From contig NZ_SNXZ01000001.1 of NCBI RefSeq assembly GCF_004362825.1, positions 1,736,001 through 1,800,000 of the forward strand: DNA of 64,000 bases. The letters run 5' to 3'. Position numbers and translations under genes: made by a program. This document shows, piece after piece, positions 14,450-27,111 of the stretch. Position 1 is the stretch's first letter; each line of letters starts with the position of its first letter. The notes under the pieces are model-generated. The model worked only from the letters and a program-made list of their open reading frames with translations. It was not told the origin of the DNA and ran no database searches. This DNA comes from Labedaea rhizosphaerae (GTDB lineage: Bacteria > Actinomycetota > Actinomycetes > Mycobacteriales > Pseudonocardiaceae).

Positions 14450-15991
14450 ATGCCGGACAGTCCGAGCGACATCGCGGACATCGTCGAGTTCTGGGCCGGG
14501 CAGCGGCCCGACGGCGTCGCGGTCCGCTTCGGCGACCAGGCGTGGACCTGGGCGCAGTGGCAGGACCGCATCGCGCGCAACGTCGGTGCCCAGCTCGCGG
14601 CCGGCCTGGAGCCCGGCGACCGGGTGGCCTTCCTGGACAAGAACCACCCGGCTTGCCTGGAGACCACGCTCGCGTGCGCGCTCGTCGGCACGGCCAACGC
14701 GGTGGTCAACTTCCGGCTCGCCGCCGACGAGATCGCGTTCGTCGTGGACGACGCGCAAGCCACGGTTCTCTTCGCCGGCCCCGAATTCCTGCCCATCGTC
14801 GAGAAGATCCGGGACCGGATCCCGACCGTGCGGCAGGTGATCGAGATCGGTGAGCCGTACGAGCGCTGGCTGCAGCAAGCCCAGCCCGCGCGGGCCCGCC
14901 CGTACCTGCGGGACGACTGCTTCCTGCAGCTCTACACCTCCGGCACCACCGGCTTCCCCAAGGGCGCGATGCTCACCCACCGGGGCATGACCGCGCACAG
15001 CGAGGCCGTCGGCGCGGACTCCGAGCTCGGCCCGGACTGCGTCGGCATGGTCGCGATGCCGCTGTTCCACGTCGGCGGCACCAGCTGGGCGCTGGCCGCG
15101 CTCTTCGCCGGCGCGGAAATCGTCGTGGTGCGCGACATCGTGCCGAACCTGTTGCTCGACGAGCTGGTCTCGGCCCGCATCACGCACTCGTTCTTCGTGC
15201 CCGCGGTGTTCGCGTTCATGCTGCAGGTCCCCGACGTCGCCCAACGCGACTGGTCGGCGTTGCGGCTGCTGGTCTACGGCGCCTCCCCGATGCCGTTGCC
15301 GTTGCTGCGCAACAGCTTGAAGGTGTTCCCGTGCGGCTTCCGGCAGGTCTACGGCATGACCGAGGCAGGCGGCGTGGTCACCTCGCTCGGCCCCGAGGAG
15401 CACCGCGACCCGGCCCGCGAGCACCTGCTGACCTCGGCGGGCAAGCCCATCCCGGGGGTCGAGGCCAAGGTGGTCGACCCCGTGACCGGTGAGCCGGCCG
15501 GCGTCGGTGAGGTCGGTGAGGTGCTGGTGCACACCGAGCAGCTGATGTCGGGCTACTGGCGCCGTGACGCCGACCAGCAGTCCGTCGACGCCGACGGCTG
15601 GCTGCACAGCGGCGACGCCGGCTACCTGGACGCCGAGGGCTACCTGTTCATCTCCGACCGGATCAAGGACATGATCATCAGCGGTGGCGAGAACATCTAC
15701 CCGGCCGAGATCGAGCGGGTCCTCGCCGAGCACCCGGCCATCGCGGACGTCGCCGTTATCGGCGTCCCGGACGACAAGTGGGGTGAGGTGCCCTACGCCA
15801 TCGTGGTCGCCGCCCCCGGCGCCGAGGTGGACGAGGAGAAGCTGCTGGCCCACTGCCGCGAGCACCTCGCCGCGTTCAAGTGCCCGAAGTCCGTGCAGGT
15901 GCTGACCGAACTGCCCCGCAACCCGACCGGGAAGATCCTCAAGCGCAAGCTGCGCGAGCCGTTCTGGGCGGGTCGCGACCGGGCGGTCTGA
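14450..15991 (+). CDS. AMP-dependent acyl-CoA synthetase (FadD-like)
   Basis: 513 residues from ATG 14450, which has GGAGG at 14440-14444; a GTG 48 bp upstream is in frame but lacks a site. Activates a carboxylic acid to acyl-AMP and then acyl-CoA. Motifs in order: ATP/AMP loop 'YTSGTTGFPKG' at 162-172, 'YGMTE' at 301-305, the hinge region 'DRIKDMIISGGENIYPAEIE' near 404-423, and catalytic Lys495 in 'GKILKRK'. Length and motifs fit the FadD13/medium-to-long-chain group; substrate cannot be read from sequence. No pathway genes adjoin it. A short direct repeat of GCGGGCGGTCTGA spans the stop codon. Confidence 0.9.
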   Translation: MPDSPSDIADIVEFWAGQRPDGVAVRFGDQAWTWAQWQDRIARNVGAQLAAGLEPGDRVAFLDKNHPACLETTLACALVGTANAVVNFRLAADEIAFVVDDAQATVLFAGPEFLPIVEKIRDRIPTVRQVIEIGEPYERWLQQAQPARARPYLRDDCFLQLYTSGTTGFPKGAMLTHRGMTAHSEAVGADSELGPDCVGMVAMPLFHVGGTSWALAALFAGAEIVVVRDIVPNLLLDELVSARITHSFFVPAVFAFMLQVPDVAQRDWSALRLLVYGASPMPLPLLRNSLKVFPCGFRQVYGMTEAGGVVTSLGPEEHRDPAREHLLTSAGKPIPGVEAKVVDPVTGEPAGVGEVGEVLVHTEQLMSGYWRRDADQQSVDADGWLHSGDAGYLDAEGYLFISDRIKDMIISGGENIYPAEIERVLAEHPAIADVAVIGVPDDKWGEVPYAIVVAAPGAEVDEEKLLAHCREHLAAFKCPKSVQVLTELPRNPTGKILKRKLREPFWAGRDRAV

Positions 15992-16049
15992 GCGGGCGGT
16001 CTGAGCGGGGGAATGCAACGCGACCGGCCCGCGTTGACGTCCTTGTGAC

Positions 16050-16499
16050 ATGCGCACCAGGACTGGATTGACCGCCGCGACCTTCGCCGTGGCGGCTTTG
16101 CTCGGCGCGTGCGGCACCGGTCCACAACCGGCGCAGCAGTCCGGGCAGCAGCCGGGTCAGGGGCAGCCGACACCAGGTGGCTGCCGGTCCGGTCCAGTGC
16201 GGGTCACCGACGCCGACAACGGCAAGACCCTGTGCGTCACAACGGGTTCCGCGGTCACGCTGGTGCTGCGGGCGCCCGACGCGACGACGCGGTGGTCCGC
16301 GGTGCGGTCGGACTCCGACGGGCTCGAACCCCTCGCGGTTTCGGGTGCGGTGGATCCGGCGGGCGTCACGAGCGCGGCCTTCACGGCCGAGCACCACGGC
16401 ACGGCCCACCTGTCGTCCAGCAGGCCCGCCTGCGGGGGCGACGGCCACGTCAAGTGCCACGCGGTGCTCGGCTTCACGGTCACCGTGACGGTCGAATAG
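16050..16499 (+). CDS. small putative lipoprotein
   Basis: 149 residues. Signal peptide with lipobox LLGAC (Cys21), followed by a Gln/Pro/Gly-rich linker (about 23-43) and a small beta-rich domain with four Cys. Part of the domain (VTTGSAVTLVL ... TTRWSAV) faintly resembles chagasin-type protease inhibitors (I42), but I would not assign that without a search. No strong ribosome-binding site is visible; the ATG is chosen because it directly gives the signal peptide. Lies between the acyl-CoA synthetase and the str operon promoter. Confidence 0.65.
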   Translation: MRTRTGLTAATFAVAALLGACGTGPQPAQQSGQQPGQGQPTPGGCRSGPVRVTDADNGKTLCVTTGSAVTLVLRAPDATTRWSAVRSDSDGLEPLAVSGAVDPAGVTSAAFTAEHHGTAHLSSSRPACGGDGHVKCHAVLGFTVTVTVE

Positions 16500-16518
16500 G
16501 GCGTTATCCGACCCCGTT

Positions 16519-16548
16519 TTGACCTCCGTCTGACGGGACGGGTATCGT
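16519..16548 (+). promoter_or_regulatory. str operon promoter (rpsL)
   Basis: TTGACC (16519-16524), 18-bp spacer, TATCGT (16543-16548). It leaves a leader of about 225 nt before rpsL. The remaining 16549-16779 holds no recognisable gene; a frame extending rpsL upstream is not conserved. Confidence 0.65.
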
Positions 16549-16779
16549 TGCTATTCGTGCCCGACCCATGTCGGGTCGATCCGTGTGCCTGTGCGCAGCC
16601 GGTCGCCTCACGGCGGCACGTCGCGCCGGCGCCGGAGGGAGTTCCTCTGCGAACCTCGCTGGGATGTTGCCATCCCGTGTGGGTCGAAGTCGGGCGACAC
16701 GCCCGACCTCGGGTTACGGGCGGGGCGCGCAGGAGAACGCCGGGAACAGCCAAGATGCGAACGCAGAGAAAGCCGGTCT

Positions 16780-17154
16780 ATGCCCACGATCCAGCAGCTG
16801 GTCCGCAAGGGCCGCCAGGACAAGGTCGCCAAGACCAAGACCGCGGCGCTCAAGGGGAGTCCCCAGCGTCGCGGCGTGTGCACCCGCGTGTACACGACGA
16901 CCCCCAAGAAGCCGAACTCGGCGCTGCGCAAGGTTGCCCGCGTCAAGCTGACCAGCGGTATCGAGGTCACGGCGTACATCCCGGGCGAGGGCCACAACCT
17001 GCAGGAGCACTCGATGGTGCTCGTGCGCGGCGGCCGTGTGAAGGACCTGCCTGGCGTGCGCTACAAGATCATCCGCGGCTCGCTGGACACCCAGGGCGTG
17101 AAGAACCGCAAGCAGGCGCGTAGCCGCTACGGCGCGAAGAAGGAGAAGGGCTGA
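16780..17154 (+). CDS. rpsL: 30S ribosomal protein S12
   Basis: 124 residues, the normal actinobacterial length, from ATG 16780 ([12 protein letters not shown]); the frame is open upstream but this is the conserved start. S12 sits at the decoding centre. Streptomycin-relevant residues Lys43 (in [12 protein letters not shown]) and Lys88 (in [12 protein letters not shown]) are wild type, so no target-based streptomycin resistance is encoded. Stop overlaps rpsG start (TGATG), coupling the two genes. First gene of the str operon rpsL-rpsG-fusA-tuf. Confidence 0.98.
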   Translation: MPTIQQLVRKGRQDKVAKTKTAALKGSPQRRGVCTRVYTTTPKKPNSALRKVARVKLTSGIEVTAYIPGEGHNLQEHSMVLVRGGRVKDLPGVRYKIIRGSLDTQGVKNRKQARSRYGAKKEKG

Positions 17155-17624
17155 TGCCTCGTAAGGGTCCTGCCCCCAAGCGGCCGCTGATCAGCGACCC
17201 CGTCTACAGCTCCCCGCTGGTCACCCAGCTGATCAACAAGGTGCTGAAGGACGGCAAGCGCTCCACCGCCGAGCGGATCGTCTACGGCGCCCTCGAGGGT
17301 GCCCGCGACAAGACCGGCACCGACCCGGTGGTCACGCTGAAGCGCGCGCTGGACAACGTGAAGCCCACCATCGAGGTGAAGAGCCGCCGTGTCGGTGGCG
17401 CCACCTACCAGGTGCCGATCGAGGTCAAGCCCGGCCGCTCCACCACGCTGGGCCTGCGCTGGCTGGTCACCTTCTCCCGGCAGCGCCGCGAGAAGACGAT
17501 GATCGAGCGCTTGATGAACGAGCTCCTCGACGCCTCCAACGGCCTGGGTGCCAGCGTGAAGCGTCGCGAGGACACCCACAAGATGGCCGAATCGAACAAG
17601 GCCTTCGCTCACTACCGCTGGTGA
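17154..17624 (+). CDS. rpsG: 30S ribosomal protein S7
   Basis: 156 residues, standard length. S7 binds the 3' major domain of 16S rRNA and starts assembly of the small-subunit head; it is the translational repressor of the str operon in E. coli. Conserved N-terminus ([11 protein letters not shown]) and C-terminal '[15 protein letters not shown]' are present. Overlaps rpsL by one base and precedes fusA by 53 bp. Confidence 0.98.
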   Translation: MPRKGPAPKRPLISDPVYSSPLVTQLINKVLKDGKRSTAERIVYGALEGARDKTGTDPVVTLKRALDNVKPTIEVKSRRVGGATYQVPIEVKPGRSTTLGLRWLVTFSRQRREKTMIERLMNELLDASNGLGASVKRREDTHKMAESNKAFAHYRW

Positions 17625-17677
17625 CCGCCGGCGTCAGCTGGGCGTGAAAGCCGCAGTCAAGACAGGGGAAGACACCC

Positions 17678-19777
<2,100 letters not shown>

Positions 19778-19804
19778 CCCCGCACCGGAGCACCGCACAG
19801 TGCG

Positions 19805-19838
19805 TGCGGGCTCTCCGGGGGACTCCCCGGGGTCCGCA
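19805..19838 (+). other. hairpin in the fusA-tuf gap
   Basis: Inner stem CCGGGG/CCCCGG with a GACT loop (19815-19830), extended by an outer 5-bp stem TGCGG/CCGCA. No T-run. Could be an attenuator or an RNA-processing point that sets tuf expression apart from fusA. No clear promoter is seen in the 141-bp gap. Confidence 0.5.
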
Positions 19839-19918
19839 CATTTGACCCTGATTGAGTTGCCGGGCCGGTCCTCACCGACCGGCTCGGCGCCAAGTACCAA
19901 GTCCAGGAGGACAATCCA

Positions 19919-21112
19919 GTGGCGAAGGCGAAGTTCGAGCGGACGAAGCCGCACGTCAACATCGGCACCATCGGTCACATCGACCATGGCAAGACCACGC
20001 TGACCGCGGCGATCTCCAAGGTTCTGCACGACAAGTACCCCGACCTGAACCCCTTCACGCCGTTCGACGAGATCGACAAGGCGCCGGAGGAGAAGCAGCG
20101 CGGTATCACCATCTCGATCGCGCACATCGAGTACCAGACCGAGAAGCGGCACTACGCGCACGTCGACTGCCCCGGTCACGCGGACTACATCAAGAACATG
20201 ATCACCGGTGCGGCGCAGATGGACGGCGCCATCCTGGTGGTGGCCGCGACCGACGGCCCGATGCCGCAGACCAAGGAGCACGTGCTGCTCGCCCGCCAGG
20301 TCGGTGTGCCGTACATCGTGGTGGCCCTGAACAAGGCCGACATGGTGGACGACGAGGAGATCCTCGAGCTCGTCGAGCTGGAGGTCCGCGAGCTGCTGAC
20401 CGAGTACGAGTTCCCGGGCGACGACCTGCCGGTGGTCCGCGTCTCGGCGCTGAAGGCGCTCGAGGGCGACGCCGAGTGGGGCGCGAAGCTCATCGAGCTC
20501 ATGGACGCGGTGGACGAGAACATCCCCGAGCCGCAGCGTGAGACGGACAAGCCGTTCCTCATGCCGGTCGAGGACGTCTTCACCATCACCGGCCGCGGCA
20601 CCGTGGTGACCGGTCGCGTCGAGCGTGGCGTCGTGAACGTCAACGAAGAGGTCGAGATCGTCGGGATCAAGGAGAAGTCCCAGAAGACGACGGTCACCGG
20701 CGTCGAGATGTTCCGCAAGCTGCTCGACCAGGGCCAGGCCGGTGACAACGTCGGTCTGCTCCTGCGTGGCATCAAGCGCGAGGACGTCGAGCGCGGCCAG
20801 GTCGTCGTGAAGCCCGGCACCACCACGCCGCACACCGAGTTCGAGGCCCAGGTCGTCATCCTGAGCAAGGACGAGGGTGGCCGGCACACGCCGTTCTTCA
20901 ACAACTACCGGCCGCAGTTCTACTTCCGCACCACGGACGTGACCGGCGTCGTGACCCTCCCCGAGGGCACCGAGATGGTCATGCCCGGTGACAACACCGG
21001 CATGACGGTCAACCTGATCCAGCCCATCGCCATGGACGAGGGTCTGCGGTTCGCCATCCGCGAGGGTGGCCGCACCGTGGGCGCCGGCCGGGTCACGAAG
21101 ATCATCAAGTAG
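19919..21112 (+). CDS. tuf: elongation factor Tu
   Basis: 397 residues, GTG start with a perfect AGGAGG (19905-19910) upstream. Carries aminoacyl-tRNA to the ribosome as a GTP complex. Motifs: G1 '[12 protein letters not shown]' near the N-terminus, G3 'DCPGHADY', G4 'NKAD'; domains II and III complete, ending 'GRVTKIIK'. Last gene of the str operon, followed after 6 bp by a strong terminator. Confidence 0.98.
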   Translation: MAKAKFERTKPHVNIGTIGHIDHGKTTLTAAISKVLHDKYPDLNPFTPFDEIDKAPEEKQRGITISIAHIEYQTEKRHYAHVDCPGHADYIKNMITGAAQMDGAILVVAATDGPMPQTKEHVLLARQVGVPYIVVALNKADMVDDEEILELVELEVRELLTEYEFPGDDLPVVRVSALKALEGDAEWGAKLIELMDAVDENIPEPQRETDKPFLMPVEDVFTITGRGTVVTGRVERGVVNVNEEVEIVGIKEKSQKTTVTGVEMFRKLLDQGQAGDNVGLLLRGIKREDVERGQVVVKPGTTTPHTEFEAQVVILSKDEGGRHTPFFNNYRPQFYFRTTDVTGVVTLPEGTEMVMPGDNTGMTVNLIQPIAMDEGLRFAIREGGRTVGAGRVTKIIK

Positions 21113-21118
21113 TTCCCG

Positions 21119-21149
21119 TCGGGGGTGGCAGCACTGCTGCCACCCCCGA
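21119..21149 (+). terminator. str operon terminator
   Basis: Perfect 14-bp stem TCGGGGGTGGCAGC (21119-21132) with 21136-21149, 3-nt loop ACT, followed by TTTCGGG. It starts 7 bp after the tuf stop. Confidence 0.9.
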
Positions 21150-21399
21150 TTTCGGGTGCCAACACCTCGTGTGGCATCCTTAGTGGGTTGCTCGTCGCAG
21201 GGCGGCCGGTTTCGTCCGGCCGCTCTGCCGCGAGAGCCCCCTTTGACAAGAGCAAAGTTGCTGGGGATCGGCATGTGCAGCGGTCGCGACACACCCGACC
21301 GCGTGGACCGGGAGCAGCTCCGCTGCCCCTGGTCACAGGCCCGGTGAACCCACTGCGGCACAAGCTAGCGGCACTAGAGGTAAGGAAACGGCAGCCACC
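21150..21399 (+). promoter_or_regulatory. S10 operon upstream region
   Basis: Non-coding gap before rpsJ. A perfect -35 TTGACA lies at 21243-21248; the matching -10 position (GATCGG at 21266-21271 after 17 bp) is poor, so the promoter call is tentative. A leader of about 125 nt would follow, a size that could hold an L4-type control structure as in other bacteria, but I see no specific fold. Purine-rich AGGTAAGGAAACGG precedes the rpsJ ATG. Confidence 0.4.
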
Positions 21400-21705
21400 A
21401 TGGCGGGACAGAAGATCCGCATTCGGCTCAAGGCCTACGACCACGAGGCGATCGACGCGTCCGCGCGCAAGATCGTCGAGACGGTGACCCGGACCGGCGC
21501 CCGTGTGGTCGGGCCGGTGCCGTTGCCCACCGAGAAGAACGTGTACTGCGTCATTCGCTCGCCCCACAAGTACAAGGACTCGCGCGAGCACTTCGAGATG
21601 CGCACGCACAAGCGGCTCATCGACATCCTCGACCCGACGCCGAAGACGGTCGACGCGCTCATGCGCATCGACCTCCCGGCCAGCGTCGACGTCAACATCC
21701 AGTAA
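21400..21705 (+). CDS. rpsJ: 30S ribosomal protein S10 (NusE)
   Basis: 101 residues, typical length ([25 protein letters not shown]). Small-subunit head protein that also acts as the NusE transcription antitermination factor. First gene of the S10 operon; 56 bp precede rplC. Confidence 0.98.
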   Translation: MAGQKIRIRLKAYDHEAIDASARKIVETVTRTGARVVGPVPLPTEKNVYCVIRSPHKYKDSREHFEMRTHKRLIDILDPTPKTVDALMRIDLPASVDVNIQ

Positions 21706-21761
21706 GCGTTGGACACGGACCGAGTTCATGTCCATGACGGCTGGCGGAGAAACCGAGACTC

Positions 21762-22487
21762 ATGTCTGACAGGGAAGTAAAGGGCATTCTGGGCACCAAG
21801 CTCGGCATGACCCAGGTCTTCGACGAGAACAACCGGGTCGTCCCGGTGACCGTCGTGCAGGCCGGGCCGAATGTCGTGACCCAGATTCGCACCAAGGACA
21901 ACGACGGCTACACGGCCGTCCAGTTGGCGTTCGGCGAAATCGACCCGCGCAAGGTCAACAGCCCGGCGGCACGCAAGGCGCGCAAGGAGTCCGGTCAGGA
22001 CGAGCCCAAGCGCCGCTACGCGATGAGCTCGCCCGAGGCGGGCCACTTCGAGAAGGCAGGCGTCGCCCCGCGTCGCTACCTGATCGAGCTGCGCACGACC
22101 GATGCCGACAGCTACGAGCTGGGCCAGGAGATCACCGCTGAGGTGTTCGAGGCCGGCGCCGTCATCGACGTCACCGGCACCAGCAAGGGCAAGGGCACCG
22201 CGGGTGTGATGAAGCGCCACGGCTTCAAGGGCCTCGGCGCCGGTCACGGCGTGCAGCGCAAGCACCGCTCCCCGGGTTCGATCGGCGGCTGCGCCACCCC
22301 GGGTCGAGTGTTCCGCGGCCTGCGCATGGCCGGCCGCATGGGCCACGTCAAGGTGACCACGCAGAACTTGACCGTGCACCGGGTGGACTCCGAGTCCGGC
22401 CTGATCCTGATCAAGGGCGCGGTGCCCGGTCCCAAGGGTGGTCTGGTGTTCCTCCGGACCGCCGCGAAGGGCGGTGCCACCGCATGA
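21762..22487 (+). CDS. rplC: 50S ribosomal protein L3, with a short insertion
   Basis: 241 residues, about 20 more than the mycobacterial protein. The N-terminus ([15 protein letters not shown]) and C-terminal half ([25 protein letters not shown]) are conserved. The extra length is a charged insertion at about residues 66-85 ([20 protein letters not shown]). L3 is an early-assembly protein reaching the peptidyl-transferase centre. Stop overlaps the rplD ATG by 4 bp. Confidence 0.97.
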   Translation: MSDREVKGILGTKLGMTQVFDENNRVVPVTVVQAGPNVVTQIRTKDNDGYTAVQLAFGEIDPRKVNSPAARKARKESGQDEPKRRYAMSSPEAGHFEKAGVAPRRYLIELRTTDADSYELGQEITAEVFEAGAVIDVTGTSKGKGTAGVMKRHGFKGLGAGHGVQRKHRSPGSIGGCATPGRVFRGLRMAGRMGHVKVTTQNLTVHRVDSESGLILIKGAVPGPKGGLVFLRTAAKGGATA

Positions 22488-23380
22488 CCAGCGTTGAGAT
22501 CATGACCCCGGAAGGCAAGACCGACGGCTCCGTCGACCTGCCCGCCGACGTCTTCGACGTGCAGGCCAACATCGCGCTGATGCACCAGGTGGTCGTGGCC
22601 CAGCAGGCCGCGGCCCGCCAGGGCACGCACGCCACCAAGACCCGCGGCGAGGTCCGCGGCGGTGGCAAGAAGCCGTACCGGCAGAAGGGCACCGGCCGCG
22701 CCCGTCAGGGCTCGACCCGCGCGCCGCAGTTCGCCGGCGGTGGCGTGGTGCACGGCCCCCAGCCGCGCGACTACACCCAGCGGACCCCCAAGAAGATGAA
22801 GGCCGCCGCCCTGCGCGGTGCCCTCTCCGACCGGGCCCGCGCCGGCCAGGTGCACGTGGTGTCCTCCCTGATCGACGGTGACACCCCGTCCACCAAGGCC
22901 GCCCGCAAGCTCATCGAGGGCTTCGTCAAGGGCACCCGCGTGCTGGTCGTGCTGACCCGCGACGAGGACGTCAACTGGGTGTCGGTGCGCAACCTGCCGT
23001 CCGTGCACGTGATCGCGCCCGACCAGCTCAACACCTACGACGTGCTCGTCAACGACGACGTGGTGTTCTCGAAGCTGGCGCTGGACGCGTTCCTCGCCGG
23101 CCCGGTCGCCACGGGCGCCAAGGGTCGCTCCGCGAAGGCCACGGCGAGCTCGGACGAGGTGACCCAGCCCTACGGCGCGGGCAGCCACGCCCCGATCGCC
23201 GGTGACGCGCAGCCCGAGGGCTTCCCGATCAAGGGCAACGCCAGCTCGAAGCTGTACCACGTGCCCGGCAGCGCCTTCTACGACCGCACGGTCGCCGAGG
23301 TGTGGTTCGCCGACACCGAGAGCGCCGAGGCTGCTGGGTTCCAGCTGCCCCCGTCGCAGCGGAAGGATGAGGACAAGTGA
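22484..23380 (+). CDS. rplD: 50S ribosomal protein L4 with extra C-terminal sunset-like domain
   Basis: 298 residues against about 205-225 usual. Residues 1-220 are normal L4, including the exit-tunnel loop ([19 protein letters not shown]). A tail from about residue 223 follows, rich in Gly/Pro at first, then a compact module (249-292): IKGN at 249-252, LYH, P, Y, T, then AEVWF ending at 275, AEAAGF and LPPSQ. The same module ends L17 (rplQ) in this window, about two thirds identical over 44 positions. It resembles the IKGN...YH.PG...Y..T...WF...EA.AAG motif of secreted nuclease-like proteins (I believe named sunset domain). L4 is also a regulator of the S10 operon in other bacteria. Role of the tail unknown. 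Confidence 0.97.
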   Translation: MTSVEIMTPEGKTDGSVDLPADVFDVQANIALMHQVVVAQQAAARQGTHATKTRGEVRGGGKKPYRQKGTGRARQGSTRAPQFAGGGVVHGPQPRDYTQRTPKKMKAAALRGALSDRARAGQVHVVSSLIDGDTPSTKAARKLIEGFVKGTRVLVVLTRDEDVNWVSVRNLPSVHVIAPDQLNTYDVLVNDDVVFSKLALDAFLAGPVATGAKGRSAKATASSDEVTQPYGAGSHAPIAGDAQPEGFPIKGNASSKLYHVPGSAFYDRTVAEVWFADTESAEAAGFQLPPSQRKDEDK

Positions 23381-23676
23381 TCCCCGACCCCCGCGACATC
23401 CTGCTCGCGCCGGTGATCTCCGAGAAGTCCTACGGGCTGCTCGAGGACAACAAGTACACCTTCGTGGTGCACCCCGACGCCAACAAGACCGCCATCAAGA
23501 TCGCGGTGGAGAAGGTCTTCGGCGTGAAGGTGGTCAACGTCAACACGATCAACCGCCAGGGCAAGCGCAAGCGCACCCGCTACGGGTACGGCAAGCGCAA
23601 GGACACCAAGCGGGCGATCGTGACGCTGTCCTCCGACAGCAAGCCGATCGAGATCTTCGGCGGACCTGGCGCGTAA
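23377..23676 (+). CDS. rplW: 50S ribosomal protein L23
   Basis: 99 residues, GTG start overlapping the rplD stop (GTGA). L23 lies at the tunnel exit and is the docking site for trigger factor and SRP. Conserved '[16 protein letters not shown]' start and 'KRAIVTL' end. The coding end of the L4 extension sets this overlap, so the L4 tail is not a frameshift artefact. Confidence 0.98.
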   Translation: MIPDPRDILLAPVISEKSYGLLEDNKYTFVVHPDANKTAIKIAVEKVFGVKVVNVNTINRQGKRKRTRYGYGKRKDTKRAIVTLSSDSKPIEIFGGPGA

Positions 23677-23691
23677 GGGACTGAAGAGACA

Positions 23692-24525
23692 ATGGGCATT
23701 CGCAAGTACAAGCCGACCACCCCGGGCCGTCGCGGTTCGAGCGTGTCGGACTTCGCCGAGATCACCCGGACCACGCCGGAGAAGTCGCTGATCCGTCCGC
23801 TGCACGGCAAGGGCGGGCGCAACGTGCACGGCAAGATCACCACCCGGCACAAGGGTGGCGGTCACAAGCGCGCGTACCGGCTGATCGACTTCCGGCGCAA
23901 CGACAAGGACGGTGTGCCGGCCAAGGTCGCGCACATCGAGTACGACCCGAACCGCACGGCTCGGATCGCGCTGCTGCACTACGCCGACGGCGAGAAGCGC
24001 TACATCATCGCGCCGAACAAGCTCAAGCAGGGCGACCGCATCGAGAACGGGCCGCGCGCGGACATCAAGCCGGGCAACAACCTGCCGATGCGCAACATCC
24101 CGGTCGGCACGGTGATCCACGCGATCGAGCTGCGCCCCGGTGGCGGGGCCAAGATCGCCCGCTCGGCCGGTGCCAGCGTGCAGCTGGTCGCCAAGGACGG
24201 TCCTTACGCGCAGCTGCGCATGCCGTCCGGCGAGATCCGCAACGTCGACGTGCGCTGCCGCGCCACCGTCGGCGAGGTGGGCAACTCCGAGCACGCCAAC
24301 ATCAACTGGGGCAAGGCCGGCCGCATGCGGTGGAAGGGCAAGCGCCCCACCGTCCGCGGTGTCGCCATGAACCCGGTCGACCACCCGCACGGTGGTGGTG
24401 AGGGCAAGACCTCCGGTGGTCGCCACCCGGTGAACCCGGCGGGCAAGCCCGAAGGCCGCACCCGTACCCGCAAGGCGAGCGACCGGCTCATCGTCCGCCG
24501 TCGCCGCACCGGCAAGAAGCGCTGA
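23692..24525 (+). CDS. rplB: 50S ribosomal protein L2
   Basis: 277 residues, normal length. Conserved '[20 protein letters not shown]' near the N-terminus and '[25 protein letters not shown]' region with the His essential for peptidyl-transferase structure. Binds domain IV of 23S rRNA at the subunit interface. S10 operon, 21 bp before rpsS. Confidence 0.98.
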   Translation: MGIRKYKPTTPGRRGSSVSDFAEITRTTPEKSLIRPLHGKGGRNVHGKITTRHKGGGHKRAYRLIDFRRNDKDGVPAKVAHIEYDPNRTARIALLHYADGEKRYIIAPNKLKQGDRIENGPRADIKPGNNLPMRNIPVGTVIHAIELRPGGGAKIARSAGASVQLVAKDGPYAQLRMPSGEIRNVDVRCRATVGEVGNSEHANINWGKAGRMRWKGKRPTVRGVAMNPVDHPHGGGEGKTSGGRHPVNPAGKPEGRTRTRKASDRLIVRRRRTGKKR

Positions 24526-24546
24526 GCAGGAAGGGAGTGACACGAC

Positions 24547-24828
24547 ATGCCACGTAGCCTCAAAAAGGGCCCGTTCGTTGACGACCACCTGCTCAAGAAG
24601 GTGGACGCGCTCAACGAGTCCGGCAAGAAGACCGTGATCAAGACCTGGTCCCGCAGGTCCACGATCATCCCGGACATGCTGGGCCACACGATCGCGGTGC
24701 ACGACGGGCGCAAGCACGTCCCCGTGTTCATCTCGGAGGCCATGGTCGGGCACAAGCTGGGCGAATTCGCCCCGACCCGCACCTTCAAGGGCCACATCAA
24801 GGACGACCGCAAGTCGCGGCGACGCTAG
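24547..24828 (+). CDS. rpsS: 30S ribosomal protein S19
   Basis: 93 residues ([18 protein letters not shown]), standard. Head protein contacting S13 and the large subunit. AAGGGAG at 24531-24537 serves as ribosome-binding site. Confidence 0.98.
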   Translation: MPRSLKKGPFVDDHLLKKVDALNESGKKTVIKTWSRRSTIIPDMLGHTIAVHDGRKHVPVFISEAMVGHKLGEFAPTRTFKGHIKDDRKSRRR

Positions 24829-24847
24829 AAGCAAGGGAAGCAGATAG

Positions 24848-25266
24848 ATGAGTAACGAAGCCCAGGCGCAGGACGAGTTCCCGCGCGCCGTGGCTCGGGC
24901 TCGCTTCGTGCGTACCACCCCGATGAAGGCGCGCCGTGTCGTCGACCTGATCCGGGGGCGCAACGCGAGCGAAGCCCTCTCGGTGCTGAAGTTCGCGCCC
25001 CAGGCCGCGAGCGAGCCGGTGGCGAAGGTTCTCGCCAGTGCCATGGCCAACGCCGAGAACAACCTCGACCTCGACCCGGAGACCCTCTGGATCTCCAAGG
25101 CGTACGTGGACGAGGGCCCGACGCTCAAGCGGTTCCGGCCGCGTGCGCAGGGCCGGGCGTACCGGATCAACAAGCGCACCAGCCACATCACCGTGGAGGT
25201 CGAGTCGCGGCCCAAGGCGCAACCGCAGCGTCCGGCCCGCAAGACCAACACGAAGGGAGCCCGCTG

Positions 25267-25267
<1 letters not shown>
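24848..25267 (+). CDS. rplV: 50S ribosomal protein L22
   Basis: 139 residues; core ([20 protein letters not shown] ... TSHITVEV) is conserved, with a short basic C-terminal tail. L22 lines the exit tunnel with L4; the hairpin region that carries macrolide-resistance changes looks ordinary. Stop and rpsC start overlap (TGATG). Confidence 0.98.
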
Positions 25268-26094
<827 letters not shown>

Positions 26095-26097
26095 CGC

Positions 26098-26517
26098 GTG
26101 CTGATCCCACGCAAGGTCAAGCACCGCAAGCAGCACCACCCGAAGCGGACCGGTGCTGCCAAGGGCGGCACGAAGGTCACCTTCGGCGAGTTCGGCATCC
26201 AGGCGCTCGAACCCGCTTACGTGACCAACCGGCAGATCGAGTCGGCTCGTATCGCCATCAACCGGCACATCCGTCGTGGCGGCAAGGTGTGGATCAACAT
26301 CTTCCCCGACCGGCCGCTGACCAAGAAGCCCGCCGAGACCCGCATGGGTTCCGGTAAGGGTTCGCCGGAGTACTGGGTGGCCAACGTCAAGCCGGGCCGC
26401 GTCCTGTTCGAGATGAGCTTCCCGAACGAGACCGTCGCCCGCGAGGCGCTCACCAGGGCGATCCACAAGCTGCCCATGAAGTGCCGCATCATCACGCGTG
26501 AGGGTGGTGACTTCTGA
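26098..26517 (+). CDS. rplP: 50S ribosomal protein L16
   Basis: 139 residues, GTG start ([14 protein letters not shown]). Organises the A-site region of the large subunit. Loop with '[14 protein letters not shown]' conserved. TGATG overlap with rpmC. Confidence 0.98.
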   Translation: MLIPRKVKHRKQHHPKRTGAAKGGTKVTFGEFGIQALEPAYVTNRQIESARIAINRHIRRGGKVWINIFPDRPLTKKPAETRMGSGKGSPEYWVANVKPGRVLFEMSFPNETVAREALTRAIHKLPMKCRIITREGGDF

Positions 26518-26756
26518 TGGCGATCGCCGCTTCCGAGCTGCGTGAGCTCAACGACGAAGAGCTGGTTCTTCGGCTTCGGGAATCGAAGGAAGAGCTGTTC
26601 AACCTTCGGTTCCAGATGGCCACGGGCCAGCTGGACAACAACCGCAGGCTGCGCACCGTCAAGCACGACATCGCGCGGATCTACACCGTGATGCGCGAGC
26701 GCGAGCTCGGCCTTTCGGTGTCCCCGGACGAGGCAACTGACGAGGGTGCCGCATGA
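26517..26756 (+). CDS. rpmC: 50S ribosomal protein L29
   Basis: 79 residues, two-helix protein at the tunnel exit; contains '[16 protein letters not shown]' typical of L29. A short acidic C-terminus is present. ATGA overlap with rpsQ. Confidence 0.97.
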   Translation: MAIAASELRELNDEELVLRLRESKEELFNLRFQMATGQLDNNRRLRTVKHDIARIYTVMRERELGLSVSPDEATDEGAA

Positions 26757-27043
26757 GTGACAACACCGAAAACTCCGCGTCCACCACGCCGGCGCGCAAC
26801 CGCCGCAAGGTCCGCGAGGGCCTGGTCGTGTCGGACAAGATGGCGAAGACGATCGTGGTCCAGCTCGAGGACCGCAAGAAGCACGCCCTCTACGGCAAGG
26901 TCCTGCGCTCCACCACCAAGGTGAAGGTGCACGACGAGGAGAACACCGCGGGCATCGGCGACCGGGTCCAGATCATGGAAACCCGTCCGCTGTCGGCCAC
27001 CAAGCGGTGGCGCCTCGTCGAGATCCTCGAGAAGGCCAAGTAA
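26753..27043 (+). CDS. rpsQ: 30S ribosomal protein S17
   Basis: 96 residues. S17 core ([18 protein letters not shown] ... [14 protein letters not shown]) after a 17-residue Ser/Thr/Asn-rich N-terminal extension. Early assembly protein of the 30S body. Last gene of the S10 operon; the 68-bp gap to rplN could hold a spc promoter but none is clear. Confidence 0.98.
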   Translation: MSDNTENSASTTPARNRRKVREGLVVSDKMAKTIVVQLEDRKKHALYGKVLRSTTKVKVHDEENTAGIGDRVQIMETRPLSATKRWRLVEILEKAK

Positions 27044-27111
27044 TACCAACGAATGCGACCGAGCCCGTCAGGTCGGAAATCTGGCGGGCCAGGAATGGTC
27101 AGGAGTAAGCA

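Noticed and set aside
16250-16400. Chagasin-like (I42) inhibitor call for the small lipoprotein
   Set aside because: Only a weak resemblance of short stretches; kept as a lipoprotein of unknown role.
16585-16779. 65-residue N-terminal extension of S12
   Set aside because: Not conserved; the normal start at 16780 gives the exact family length.
22484-23380. L4 tail as a frameshift or fusion artefact
   Set aside because: The same tail occurs on L17, codon bias is constant, and the next gene overlaps the stop in the usual way.
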